DNA of 64,000 bases from an uncultured Pseudohongiella sp. (GTDB lineage Bacteria; Pseudomonadota; Gammaproteobacteria; Pseudomonadales; Pseudohongiellaceae): positions 2,770,577-2,834,576 of the forward strand of contig OX638323.1 in assembly GCA_951812715.1 (NCBI GenBank). Direction: 5' to 3'. How positions within the stretch are numbered: position 1 is the stretch's first letter; every line of letters begins with the position of its first letter. Both the position numbers and the translations under genes were made by a program. Positions 27,096-36,392 of the stretch are shown here, in pieces. The notes beneath the pieces were generated by a model. The model searched no databases and was not told the origin of the DNA. It was given only the letters and a program-made list of their open reading frames with translations.

Positions 27096-27506
27096 TCAGT
27101 TGAGAAAGCTTTTTTCGCGAAGTGCCGGTACGATTCCGGCAATATGTTGGAAGTCGCGGTCATGATGAAAGAGCGTCAGGTCATTTTCGATTGCGCATTG
27201 TGCAATCAGACAGTCCACGCTTGAGCGAATGGTCAGGCCCTGCTTCTTGCAGTCGAAAAAAATTCGGGCCGCGGCTGCGTGGCTGATGGCGGGCCGGTCG
27301 AATTCCACAAACCGTTGTCCGCCGAAATATTTTTCCAGTCGCTGGTAGGATCTGATGTCTCGAGCGCCCTGGAGGATTTCCATGAAAACAAGCGGCGTTA
27401 TCGCTACGGCCAGTGTGTTCGGCAGTATCTCCTCAAGAAAATTGACATGCTGCCCGTCTCGACCGCGGACGAAATCTATCCAGATCGAAGTATCCACGAG
27501 GTACAT
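27096..27506 (-). CDS. vapC: VapC-type PIN toxin
   Basis: A 136-residue PIN protein starting MYLVDTSIWIDFVRG (first acidic site). FMEILQGARD supplies the Glu site, and VDCLIAQCAIENDLTLFHHD the later Asp cluster. VapC toxins are ribonucleases cutting tRNA or rRNA. The antitoxin gene ends 5 bases upstream. It seems complete. Confidence 0.9.
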   Translation of the reverse strand: MYLVDTSIWIDFVRGRDGQHVNFLEEILPNTLAVAITPLVFMEILQGARDIRSYQRLEKYFGGQRFVEFDRPAISHAAAARIFFDCKKQGLTIRSSVDCLIAQCAIENDLTLFHHDRDFQHIAGIVPALREKSFLN

Positions 27507-27511
27507 CGGAG

Positions 27512-27715
27512 TCAGCCGCCTGTTTGTCGCAGCGCCTTGTAGTCGTAATCCTCGTCGATCAGATAACTGCCCTTGAGTTCCCTGATGTCAAGCCGCTTCC
27601 GGCTTGCTACGAATTCCAGCAGCGCCTGGTGAACCAGGGCTCTTTTCGTCTTGATCCGGCTCAACCGCTGTGCTTCCCGCACGAGTTTCTGGTCAAGTTC
27701 AATATTGGTGCGCAT
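27512..27715 (-). CDS. vapB: VapB-type antitoxin
   Basis: A 67-residue protein from ATG 27715: MRTNIELDQKLVREAQRLS, a ribbon-helix-helix start, then KTKRALVHQALLEFVASRKR and a C-terminal toxin-binding tail with GSYLIDEDYDYKALR. It resembles the DUF2191/VapB group. It precedes vapC with a 5-base gap. Regulation by binding its own promoter is expected. Confidence 0.88.
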   Translation of the reverse strand: MRTNIELDQKLVREAQRLSRIKTKRALVHQALLEFVASRKRLDIRELKGSYLIDEDYDYKALRQTGG

Positions 27716-27839
27716 CGTCTTACACCTATTTATGTGTATATCGAAGTGTATACCAGCCTCGCGCCGCAACGTCAACGCCAGTCCGCGCGACGGCGAAGAA
27801 GATCAGTCGGAGTTCGAGGATTCGATTGGCGCCCGCGCC

Positions 27840-28985
27840 TCAGGCGTTTCTGATCATGTTTCTGGCGATAACAAGTTGCTGAATCTGGCTCGTTCCTTCG
27901 TAGAGACGCAATAGCCTGACATCCCGATAAAAGCGCTCGACCGCGAACTCGGACATGTAGCCCGAGCCGCCGTGAATCTGCACCGCGCGGTCGGCGACGC
28001 GGCCGACCATCTCCGCGCAGAACAATTTGCAGGCGGCCGATTCCAGCGTGATGTTCTCGCCGGCGTCGCGCTTGCGCGAGGTTTCCAGCACCATGCAGCG
28101 CGCGGCATAGGCTTCGGTACGGGAATCGGCGAGCATTGCCTGTATGAGTTGCTGTTCGGCGATGGGCTTGCCGAATTGCTTGCGTTGCATGGCGTAATCC
28201 AGCGCGTCGGCGATCAGGCGTTCGGCCAGACCGACGGCGACGCCGGATATATGCAGCCGGCCCCGGTCGAGCACCTTCATCGCGGTTATGAATCCTTCTC
28301 CTTCCTCACCGATGATGTTTTCCGCCGGCACCCGGCAATCTTCGAAAATCACATCGCAAGTGAGCGAACCCGCCTGGCCCATCTTCTTGTCGACGGAACC
28401 GAGCGTGATTCCAGCGGCGCCGCGTTCGACGATGAACGAGGAAATGCCGCGGGCGCCCTTGTTGGCCGGATCGGTTCGCGCCATGACATTGAAGGTATGC
28501 GCGACCGGCGCATTAGTGATGAAGCGCTTGGAACCGTTGATCACGTAATGGTCGCCGTCGCGGACCGCGGTAGTCCGCAGCGAGGCGGCGTCCGAGCCGG
28601 CTTCGGGCTCGGTGAGGCAAAAACAACTGATCCATTCGCCGCTGGCGTATTTCGCAAGGTATTTTCGCTTCTGCTCCTCGGTCCCGTTGAAAACGATCGC
28701 GGCCGAACCGATGCCGTTATTGGTGCCGATCAGCGAGCGGAAAGCCGGTGAAGTCTTGCCGAGTTCGATCGAAACGAGAATTTCCTCTTCCATGGTCAGG
28801 CCGAGGCCGCCGTATTCTTCCGGAATAGTCAGGCCAAACAAGCCGATTTCCTTCATTTCACGCACGATTTCTTCGGGAACGCACGCGTCTTCGGCCAGGC
28901 GATTTTCCGCCGGGACCAACCGTTCGCGCACAAATCGCTCGATCAGCGCGAGCAACTGGTTCAAGGTCTCCTGGTCTCTGATCAT
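27840..28985 (-). CDS. Acyl-CoA dehydrogenase (stand-alone)
   Basis: 381 residues from ATG 28985 (GGAG upstream). It has all signatures: SCFCLTEPEAGSDAASLRT near residue 122, QIHGGSGYMSEFAVERFYRD near residue 334, and LRLYEGTSQIQQL near residue 358, whose Glu is the canonical catalytic base of short/medium-chain enzymes. This one looks able to work alone, unlike the two paired sets. Confidence 0.93.
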   Translation of the reverse strand: MIRDQETLNQLLALIERFVRERLVPAENRLAEDACVPEEIVREMKEIGLFGLTIPEEYGGLGLTMEEEILVSIELGKTSPAFRSLIGTNNGIGSAAIVFNGTEEQKRKYLAKYASGEWISCFCLTEPEAGSDAASLRTTAVRDGDHYVINGSKRFITNAPVAHTFNVMARTDPANKGARGISSFIVERGAAGITLGSVDKKMGQAGSLTCDVIFEDCRVPAENIIGEEGEGFITAMKVLDRGRLHISGVAVGLAERLIADALDYAMQRKQFGKPIAEQQLIQAMLADSRTEAYAARCMVLETSRKRDAGENITLESAACKLFCAEMVGRVADRAVQIHGGSGYMSEFAVERFYRDVRLLRLYEGTSQIQQLVIARNMIRNA

Positions 28986-29058
28986 GCATGGGTCTCCGCT
29001 GGGAAGCGCCACAATCTAGCACACGGAGTATAGGCTCTGCATTTGGATGGAGATTCTG

Positions 29059-29088
29059 CGACTAAATGGCAGGATTGCCATTTAGTCG
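29059..29088. repeat. Perfect 13-bp inverted repeat
   Basis: CGACTAAATGGCA and TGCCATTTAGTCG separated by GGAT, preceded by GAGATTCTG as in the REP-like elements. It lies between divergent genes for an acyl-CoA dehydrogenase and a fused beta-oxidation enzyme. Without a T-run it is more likely an extragenic palindrome or an operator than a terminator. Confidence 0.6.
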
Positions 29089-29227
29089 CTGGGTCTCTTT
29101 GGAACTGCAGAGCCCCGCTACTGTGCTATTATTCGGCCCGCCTCAGCCGTCCGGCGCAAGGTTTATTGACTTCCACGTACTTCCGGAAATCCCTGCCGTA
29201 GCCGGCCACAGAATTACAGGAGCCAAT

Positions 29228-31330
29228 ATGTCACACGCAGTCAGCTATTCGATTCGGGACAAGATCGGCGTCATCAGCGTCGACAGTCCGCCGGTGAACG
29301 CCCTCTCGCAGCGAGTGCGCGAAGGCATTCTTGACGCCGTCAGAAAGGCGCAAAAAGACAAATCCGAAGCCGTCGTGCTGTGCTGTAAAGGCAGGACCTT
29401 CATCGCCGGCGCCGATATTACCGAATTCGGCAAGCCGCCCCTGGAGCCCGGCCTGTCGGAGGTGCTCAGCGCCATGGAGAATTCGAGCAAACCTATCATC
29501 GCCGCGATTCACGGCGCCGCGCTCGGCGGCGGCTTCGAAGTCGCGCTGGCCTGCCATTACCGTTGCGCCGTCGCCGGCGCCAGGGTCGGCCTGCCCGAAG
29601 TCAAACTGGGCTTGCTGCCCGGCGCCGGGGGAACCCAGCGGGTACCGCGTATAGCCGGAATCAGAGCCGCGTTCGACATGATCGTTTCGGGCAATCCGAT
29701 TGCCGCGGCGAAAGCCCGGGATATGGGGCTGGTAAACGAAATCATCGACGGCGACCTGGTGGAAGGCGCGATCAGTTACGCCCGGGACCTGGTCGATTCC
29801 GGCGCTCCGCTGAAGCGCATCCGGGACGTCAATATCGATCCGGCCACCATTGAGCCCGGCTTTTTCGAGCAGGCGCGGAAACGGGTCAATGCCCGCGCCC
29901 GCGGCCAGATTGCTCAAGACCGCATCGTCAGTTGTCTGGAGGCGGCGGTCAATCTGCCTATCGACAAGGGGCTGAAGCGGGAGCGCGAGTTGTTCATCGA
30001 ACTGCTTACCTCGCCGGAGTCAGCCGCCATGCGGCATATCTTTTTCGCCGAACGCCAGGCAGCCAAGATCAAGGGTTTGCCGCGCGAAACCCCGGTGCGG
30101 GAAATCAACCAGGCGGCGATCATCGGCGGCGGCACTATGGGCGGCGGCATCGCCATGTGCTTCGCCAATGCAGGCATTCCGGTCGTGCTGCTTGAAGTCA
30201 ACGACGAAGCGCTTGATCGGGGATTGAAGATCATCCGCAAGAACTATTCGATCACGGTGAAACGGGGCAAGCTTACCGAGGCCGATGTGAAAAAGCGCAT
30301 GGCCTTGATCACCGGCGCCACCAATTACGCGGACATTGCCGATGCGGACATCGTGATCGAGGCGGTATTCGAAAACCTTGATCTGAAAAAGGAAATATTC
30401 GCCAAGCTCGACGAGACCTGCAAGGCCGGCGCGATTCTCGCCACCAACACTTCCTACCAGGACGTTGACGCCATCGCCGCCGCGACCGCCCGGCCCGAGG
30501 ATGTGGTGGGGACGCACTTTTTCAGCCCCGCCAATGTCATGAAACTACTGGAAGTCGTGCGCGGAGCGAAAACGGCCGATGACGTTCTCGCCACGGTCAT
30601 GCTTACGGGCAAGCGGATCGGCAAGGTCTGCGCCCTGTCCGGCGTCTGCTATGGTTTCATCGGCAATCGAATGCTCACCGGTTATGGCCGCGAAGCGCAA
30701 TTGCTGCTGTTGGAAGGTTGCACGCCGCAACAGGTCGACTCCACCCTGGAGAAATTCGGCATGGCCATGGGGCCGGTCGCCATGGGCGACCTGGCGGGCC
30801 TCGACGTAGGCTACAAGGCGCGGCAGTCGCGCAAGGCCGAGGGAGACGATCCGCGGCCTTATGCGGTCAGCACCCGGCTCGTGGAATCGGGACGTTTCGG
30901 CCAGAAGACCGGCGCCGGCTACTACCGCTACGACAGCGAGACCCGGGCGCGCGTTTCGGATCCGGAAGTCGAAGTCATGATCCGCGAAGAAGCGGAAAAG
31001 TTCGGCATCGAACGGCGCGAGATCAGCGAGGCGGAAATCATCGCCCGCTGCATTTACCCGCTGGTCAATGAAGGCGCGAAAATTCTCGAAGAAGGCATCG
31101 CCCAGCGCGCTTCGGACATCGATGTAGTATACGTGTTCGGTTATGCCTTCCCGGTGGCGAAAGGCGGCCCGATGTTTTATGCCGACCAGGTGGGGTTGAA
31201 GAGCGTCTACGATAAGATTCTCGAATTCCGGAACCGGCACGGCGAACAGAACTGGGAGCCGGCAAATTTGCTGAAGCAACTCGCCGAGAACGGCGGCAGC
31301 TTTGCCGATTTGGATCAGCGGCCGGCATAG
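29228..31330 (+). CDS. Enoyl-CoA hydratase / 3-hydroxyacyl-CoA dehydrogenase fusion
   Basis: 700 residues from ATG 29228 (ACAGGAG site). The crotonase half has [10 protein letters not shown] near residue 61, [17 protein letters not shown] near residue 97 and [17 protein letters not shown] near residue 120. The dehydrogenase half has [20 protein letters not shown] near residue 298, then [16 protein letters not shown], and a duplicated C-terminal helical domain. It performs two successive beta-oxidation steps on acyl-CoAs, as in FadB/FadJ, though the order of the set here and its short N-terminus suggest the bacterial MFP2/peroxisome-like branch. Confidence 0.93.
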   Translation: MSHAVSYSIRDKIGVISVDSPPVNALSQRVREGILDAVRKAQKDKSEAVVLCCKGRTFIAGADITEFGKPPLEPGLSEVLSAMENSSKPIIAAIHGAALGGGFEVALACHYRCAVAGARVGLPEVKLGLLPGAGGTQRVPRIAGIRAAFDMIVSGNPIAAAKARDMGLVNEIIDGDLVEGAISYARDLVDSGAPLKRIRDVNIDPATIEPGFFEQARKRVNARARGQIAQDRIVSCLEAAVNLPIDKGLKRERELFIELLTSPESAAMRHIFFAERQAAKIKGLPRETPVREINQAAIIGGGTMGGGIAMCFANAGIPVVLLEVNDEALDRGLKIIRKNYSITVKRGKLTEADVKKRMALITGATNYADIADADIVIEAVFENLDLKKEIFAKLDETCKAGAILATNTSYQDVDAIAAATARPEDVVGTHFFSPANVMKLLEVVRGAKTADDVLATVMLTGKRIGKVCALSGVCYGFIGNRMLTGYGREAQLLLLEGCTPQQVDSTLEKFGMAMGPVAMGDLAGLDVGYKARQSRKAEGDDPRPYAVSTRLVESGRFGQKTGAGYYRYDSETRARVSDPEVEVMIREEAEKFGIERREISEAEIIARCIYPLVNEGAKILEEGIAQRASDIDVVYVFGYAFPVAKGGPMFYADQVGLKSVYDKILEFRNRHGEQNWEPANLLKQLAENGGSFADLDQRPA

Positions 31331-31381
31331 GCAACGCATTCCAGCGGCTCCGGTTGTTTTCCGCCGGTGGAGATTCGTCCC

Positions 31382-31455
31382 GGCTTGCGCCGGGTCCCAC
31401 GCAGCCGCCAAGCTTAGCTTGGCGGCATCCGGGCTGGGCACAAAGCCGCGCTTTG
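31382..31455. repeat. Hairpin cluster element, small
   Basis: GCCGCCAAGC-TTA-GCTTGGCGGC (31404-31426) and CAAAGC-CGC-GCTTTG (31441-31455) lie in succession after CGGCTTGCGCCG. Three-base loops and AAGC-CGC-GCTT cores repeat those of the larger cluster at 45.5 kb. Confidence 0.6.
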
Positions 31456-31570
31456 CAGTACCCTTACCCATTCCCGCCGCGCGCCCGTAGCGCCATGGAC
31501 AAGCGGGGATCGCGTCGATTATCAATGCTTCGCTTGCCTTTGCCAGAATAATTTGAATGAGATGAGCACA

Positions 31571-32617
31571 ATGATTTCCTACCAGACTACTACGCCCGGG
31601 AGTCCATTAGCGGAAAAGGCAGGCGCGACGCCTGTCCCTCAAGGTACTGAAGTGCTGTTGAAGACACTTGCCTGCGGCGTTTGTCATTCCGATATCCATT
31701 TGCACGAAGGCGTGTTCGAACTCGGCCACGGCAAGCAGCTTGAAGTCGGTCGTCCAGGTCAGGTGCTCGGTCACGAAATCTATGGCGAAGTCGTTGCGCT
31801 GGGCCAGGATGCCGAAGGCGTGAACATCGGTGATCGCCGAGTCGTGTTTCCGTGGATCGGCTGCGGCGAGTGCCCGTCCTGCCTGCGTGGCGAGGAACAG
31901 CTATGCACGCCGGGCCGCGCGCTCGGCATTGTCGCGCCCGGCGGCTTTGCCGATCATGTATTGACGCCGCATCCGCGTTATCTGTTTGATTGCGGTTCCG
32001 TTCCCGGTTCGCTGGCAGCGACGTATGCCTGTTCCGGCCTGACTGCCTATGGCGCCTTGAAGAAGGTCGGCGAAATCGGACCCGGCGACGAGATCGTCAT
32101 CATCGGCGCCGGCGGCGTCGGCATGATGGCGATCCAGATCGCCCGTTCCGCCATGCAAATTGATCCCATCGTGGTCGATATCGACGAAGCCAAGTTGCAA
32201 GCCGCCAGAGACATGGGCGTTACGCGAACCTGGAATTCCGGCGAAGCCCGGGCGGCAAAGGCAATCCGCAAGGCTACCGGCGGTGCGCTGGCGGCGCTTG
32301 ATTTCGTCGGTAACGAAGCAACGGTGAATTTCGGTCTCGGCTGCCTGCGCAAGGGCGGCAGGCTCGTGGTGGTCGGTCTGTATGGCGGCGCCTTGAACAT
32401 TCCCATTCCCTTTCTCCCCATGAACGCCCGCATCATTCAGGGCAGCTACGTGGGAAGCTTGCAGGATTTTGCCCAACTGATGGAACTCGTGCGCGCCGGC
32501 AGTATCGACCCCATTTGCATCACCGAACGGCCATTGGCCGAGGCCACCGCCGCCCTGGCTGATTTGAAAGCAGGTAATGTGGAAGGGCGGCAAGTGCTGG
32601 TCGCGGCGCCGGCATGA
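31571..32617 (+). CDS. Zinc-dependent alcohol dehydrogenase
   Basis: About 348 residues; ATG 31562 is an alternative start. Catalytic zinc ligand motif CGVCHSDIHLHEG near residue 36, structural zinc cysteines in GCGECPSCLRGEEQLC near residue 98, and an NAD fold IIGAGGVGMMAIQIARSA near residue 178. It is a class III/long-chain medium-chain dehydrogenase. Its stop overlaps the next acyl-CoA dehydrogenase, suggesting co-expression in alcohol- or aldehyde-to-acyl-CoA breakdown. Confidence 0.9.
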   Translation: MISYQTTTPGSPLAEKAGATPVPQGTEVLLKTLACGVCHSDIHLHEGVFELGHGKQLEVGRPGQVLGHEIYGEVVALGQDAEGVNIGDRRVVFPWIGCGECPSCLRGEEQLCTPGRALGIVAPGGFADHVLTPHPRYLFDCGSVPGSLAATYACSGLTAYGALKKVGEIGPGDEIVIIGAGGVGMMAIQIARSAMQIDPIVVDIDEAKLQAARDMGVTRTWNSGEARAAKAIRKATGGALAALDFVGNEATVNFGLGCLRKGGRLVVVGLYGGALNIPIPFLPMNARIIQGSYVGSLQDFAQLMELVRAGSIDPICITERPLAEATAALADLKAGNVEGRQVLVAAPA

Positions 32618-33843
32618 GCGGCGAATTCAAGCAATTCCGGCTGGAAACCCGGGATTGGCTGGAGCGGAATTGCCCGGCTTCCATGCGCGCGCCAATGCCG
32701 CCGGAAGAGGTGGTCTGGGGCGGCCGCGATGCCGAATTCGTCAACCCCGACAGTAAGCTCTGGCTGGAGCGAATGGCGGCAAGAGGCTGGACCTGCCCAA
32801 CTTGGCCCGCCGAATTTGGCGGCGGCGGGCTGAATCCGGCCCAGGCGGGGATTCTCGCCGAAGAGCTGGCTCGCATCGATGCGCGTCCGCCATTGACGAG
32901 TTTCGGAATCAGCATGTTGGGGCCAGTGCTGCTCGAATATGGAACACTCGAGCAGAAACTCGAACATCTGCCGAAAATCGTGCGCGGCGAAATCCGCTGG
33001 TGTCAGGGCTATTCCGAACCCGGCTCGGGTTCCGATCTCGCCAGCCTCAACACCCGCGCCGACCTGCAAGACGGCTATTACCTCATTAACGGTTCCAAGG
33101 TCTGGACTTCCTACGCCGACAAGGCCGACTGGATCTTCTGCCTGGTGCGCACGGACTTTGAGGCGCCCAAGCATCAAGGCATTAGTTTCGTTCTGTTCGA
33201 CATGGCCAGCGAAGGCGTGAGCACCAGGCCGATCAAGCTCATCAGCGGCTCTTCGCCGTTTTGCGAAACATTTTTCGACAATGTGAAGGCGCCCGCGGCC
33301 AATATCGTCGGCCGCCTGAACGATGGCTGGACCATCGCCAAACGCCTGTTGCAGCACGAGCGCACCATGATTTCCGGCTTCGGGCTCGCCGGCGGCCAGG
33401 CCGAAGGCGGCGGCGCGTCGGAAACCACGCTGGAAAGCATTGCCATGCGATACCGGGGCGATAAAGGGAGATTGTCCAATCCGGTGCTGCGCGACCGCAT
33501 CGCCCAATTCAAGATCGACTCCGAAGCGTTCGCGCTGACATCGCGGCGCAGCGCCGAGGAATCCACCGGTGGCGGCCCGAACCACATTTCTTCGATGCTC
33601 AAATATTACGGCTGCGAATTGAACAAGCGCCGCTGCGAATTGCTGCTCGAAGCCGCCGGCAACCGGGCGCTGGGCTGGGAAGGAGAGGGATTTGACGAAG
33701 AAGAATTGTCGCTGGCCCGGGAATGGCTGCGTTCAAAAGCCAATTCCATTGAAGGCGGCACCGCGGAAATCCAGCTCAATGTGATTGCCCGGCGAGTGCT
33801 TGATCTGCCGGATCTGACCGGCATCCTGCGCGAGAAACGCTAG
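32614..33843 (+). CDS. Acyl-CoA dehydrogenase, first of second pair
   Basis: A 409-residue flavoprotein overlapping the alcohol dehydrogenase by 4 bases. CQGYSEPGSGSDLASL near residue 130 is nearly the same as in the 17746 gene, and the end has EGGTAEIQLNVIARRVL. The pair with the next gene copies the layout at 17.7-20.1 kb, so an ancient duplication of a heteromeric enzyme operon is likely. Confidence 0.92.
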   Translation: MSGEFKQFRLETRDWLERNCPASMRAPMPPEEVVWGGRDAEFVNPDSKLWLERMAARGWTCPTWPAEFGGGGLNPAQAGILAEELARIDARPPLTSFGISMLGPVLLEYGTLEQKLEHLPKIVRGEIRWCQGYSEPGSGSDLASLNTRADLQDGYYLINGSKVWTSYADKADWIFCLVRTDFEAPKHQGISFVLFDMASEGVSTRPIKLISGSSPFCETFFDNVKAPAANIVGRLNDGWTIAKRLLQHERTMISGFGLAGGQAEGGGASETTLESIAMRYRGDKGRLSNPVLRDRIAQFKIDSEAFALTSRRSAEESTGGGPNHISSMLKYYGCELNKRRCELLLEAAGNRALGWEGEGFDEEELSLAREWLRSKANSIEGGTAEIQLNVIARRVLDLPDLTGILREKR

Positions 33844-33847
33844 CGCC

Positions 33848-35002
33848 ATGGCTGCCTCGATGCTGCTAAGCGAAGAACAGCAATTGTTGCGGGAATCCGC
33901 CCGCGGTTTCTGCCGGGAGCAGGCGCCGATTTCGCTGCATCGAAAATTGCGCGACAGCCGGGACCCGGATGGTTTCGACCGCGATTTGTGGCGGCGGATG
34001 GTGGACCTCGGCTGGAGCGGCATGGCCGTTCCGGAAGAATTTGGCGGCTACGGTTTTGGCCATCTGGGTCTCGGGCTGGTGCTGCAAGAAACCGGCCGCA
34101 CGCTGGTAGATTCCCCGCTTATTGCCACTGTCTTGTTGGGTGCGAATGCGATCCTTGAGCTAGGCAGCGACCGGCAGAAAGCGGAAATACTGCCGCGGGT
34201 TGTCGCGGGAGAATTACTGCTTGCGTTCGCGCTCGATGAAGGCGCGTTGCACGATCCTGCGCGGATTGAAGCCACCGCTTTCGCCACTGAGAACGGATAT
34301 GCGCTCAATGGCGCCAAGACTTTCGTGCTCGATGGGCATGTGGCGGATCGGATTATCGTCGTCGCGCGAGTCAATGACGGGTCGAACGGCGCCGGAGCCC
34401 TGGGACTGTTCCTGATTGATGCGGCTGCTCCCGGCCTTGAGATAACGCGCACGATCATGGTCGACGGCCGCAACTCCGCCAACCTCCACTTGAGCAACGT
34501 GCAAGTATCCGCCGACCGCAGACTTGGAGAATCGGCTACCAGCCCGGCAGACCTCGATCGTATGCTCGACATTGCCCGCGTCGGACTCGCGGCGGAAATG
34601 CTCGGCAGTATAGAAGAGGTATTCGAGCGAACGCTGGATTACCTCCGCCAGCGCGAACAGTTCGGCGTTCCCATCGGCGCGTTCCAGGCGCTGCAACATC
34701 GCGCCGCGGAAATGTACAGCGAAATTGAGTTGAGCAAATCCCTCCTCCGCGCCGCCCTCGCCGCGCTGGATGACCCGGTAAGCGACCACCGCCGGATTGC
34801 CAAGCTGGCCAGCGCCGCCAAGGCCAAGTTGTCGGAAGTATTCTTCCTGGTCAGCAACGAAGGCATCCAGATGCATGGCGGCATCGGCATGACCGACGAG
34901 TTCGATATCGGCTTTTTCCTCAAGCGCGCCCGCGTCGCCCAGCAATTCCTCGGCGATGCCGGCTTCCACCGTGATCGCTACGCCGCTCTGCATTCTTTCT
35001 GA
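33848..35002 (+). CDS. Acyl-CoA dehydrogenase, second of second pair
   Basis: A 384-residue protein beginning MLLSEEQQLLRESARGFCR. LRQREQFGVPIGAFQALQHR and QMHGGIGMTDEFDIGFFLKR match the partner-type subunit at 18972. It has no canonical YEGT ending. It starts 4 bases after the first subunit. A hetero-oligomer is inferred, with loops of the two chains sharing the FAD site. Confidence 0.9.
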   Translation: MAASMLLSEEQQLLRESARGFCREQAPISLHRKLRDSRDPDGFDRDLWRRMVDLGWSGMAVPEEFGGYGFGHLGLGLVLQETGRTLVDSPLIATVLLGANAILELGSDRQKAEILPRVVAGELLLAFALDEGALHDPARIEATAFATENGYALNGAKTFVLDGHVADRIIVVARVNDGSNGAGALGLFLIDAAAPGLEITRTIMVDGRNSANLHLSNVQVSADRRLGESATSPADLDRMLDIARVGLAAEMLGSIEEVFERTLDYLRQREQFGVPIGAFQALQHRAAEMYSEIELSKSLLRAALAALDDPVSDHRRIAKLASAAKAKLSEVFFLVSNEGIQMHGGIGMTDEFDIGFFLKRARVAQQFLGDAGFHRDRYAALHSF

Positions 35003-35044
35003 CGCTTTCTCCACTCAGCTTCGCGGCTTGTTCAGGATATCGAA

Positions 35045-35245
35045 CTACATGCTGATCTGAATTCCCGCGCGCCAGCCGGCCTTGCGCACGTCTTCCAGAA
35101 ACGACGCGTCGATTCCCTTGCGCGCCGCCACGGTTTTCATATCTGCTTCGTTGACGCGATCGCCAAATAGCAGCAGCGCCTCATCCGGGTCGCAAAGGTT
35201 GGATGTCCAGATCAGCCCTTTTTCGAAGCATCCTTGAGCAACCGA
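35045..35245 (-). pseudogene. Short unidentified coding-like fragment
   Basis: The reverse frame reads INDFSVAQGCFEKGLIWTSN, LCDPDEALLLFGDRVNEADM, KTVAARKGIDASFLEDVRKA, GWRAGIQISM and stops. Composition is protein-like, yet there is no start codon before the end of the VOC gene, from which it is only about 10 bases away. It may be the tail of a lost or fused gene. I recognise no family. Confidence 0.35.
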
Positions 35246-35256
35246 GAAGTCGTTAA

Positions 35257-36057
35257 TCAGTACTCGTCGTAGCCTTCGGTGAGTTCGATGCGGACGCCTG
35301 CCGGATCGGTGATGAATGCAATCTTGAGTTCAATTGACGGTACCTCTCTGAAAGGCACATCGAACTTGATGCCCTTGGCTTCCAGTTCACGGCAGAAAGC
35401 TTCGAGATCGTCAATTTCGAATCCGATGTGATCGATCGCCGCGCCTCGAGAGGCCGCGCGTTCCTGTTCGCTTGAACTGAAACTCAGATTCATTCCGGGC
35501 ACATTGGTGGTCGTGGCGAGCGTGCCGCGAGGGCGTACTTCAAGGCCGAAAACGTCGGTATACCAATCCAGCAGTTCTTCATGCCCCGGCGTCATGAAAT
35601 GCACGTGATAGCCCATGATATCAACGTGCAATGACTGATCTTCCTGCAGTTCGACATAGACATCGCTGGGCAACATGACATAAGCATTGGTCTGACCTTC
35701 AGCGCCGGTGAATACACGGCCGACCTCATAGCCGGCGGCGCTCCATTTCTCCAGGAACCGTTCGATGTCTCGGACTTTGAATCCGAAATGGTCCATGACC
35801 GTTTCCCGCGAACCCATGGTCGGTTCACGTTCGGTCAGAGCGACCAGCATATTGGGCAGGCGCACCGCGGTGAGCGGGCCTTTTTCCACAACCAGGCCGC
35901 CGAAATGTTCCACCCAAATCTGCTTGTGCAGTTCCATGTCCGCGACATTCAAATGGACATGGCCATATGTGAGGCCGGCCGGATTTGGCGTCGCCAACTG
36001 GCCCAGCGCTGGAATCGCGACCCCAAGCAACAGAATGGGCAGCAGTTGTTTCTTCAT
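35257..36057 (-). CDS. Secreted VOC (glyoxalase-fold) protein
   Basis: A 266-residue protein with a signal peptide (LLPILLLGVAIPALGQL). It has two VOC repeats, beginning LTYGHVHLNVADMELHKQIW near residue 29 and VDIMGYHVHFMTPGHEELLD near residue 145. Metal-ligand-like His and Glu residues are kept (HVHL, HFGF, HVHF, HIGFEIDD). VOC enzymes include dioxygenases, isomerases and lyases; export is uncommon. The function is unknown. Confidence 0.83.
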   Translation of the reverse strand: MKKQLLPILLLGVAIPALGQLATPNPAGLTYGHVHLNVADMELHKQIWVEHFGGLVVEKGPLTAVRLPNMLVALTEREPTMGSRETVMDHFGFKVRDIERFLEKWSAAGYEVGRVFTGAEGQTNAYVMLPSDVYVELQEDQSLHVDIMGYHVHFMTPGHEELLDWYTDVFGLEVRPRGTLATTTNVPGMNLSFSSSEQERAASRGAAIDHIGFEIDDLEAFCRELEAKGIKFDVPFREVPSIELKIAFITDPAGVRIELTEGYDEY

Positions 36058-36392
36058 TGATCAATCTCCTTCGAGAACCGGAATTCGAATCAGGAAACCA
36101 GACCAGCCGAATTCTCGACCGTTGACGCCAATTTACGGCAGAAAGACTAATTCTCCAATAGTGCCGTTGCCAGCAAGGTTACACACTGTTTCAAATTCCA
36201 GCGGAATTCCGCCAACCAACCGGAAAATTGAGAAAATTCGTAACACTTTTACCCAAAATTTGAAATTACTTATCTCTAAGTATCTTTATCTGCGAGAAAA
36301 ATGCAGTAGACTGACAATCGGAGCGATTTCGGCATCAAGACCGATGCGCTGACTACCAAATCCAATAGTTTCATAATCAAGGGGAGAACAAG
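36058..36392. other. Intergenic region upstream of TonB receptor
   Basis: 335 bases between divergent genes. The 36180-36320 part is AT-rich and probably contains the promoter of the receptor, with a GGGGAG ribosome site at 36380-36385. I see no clear repeat or RNA gene here. Confidence 0.5.
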
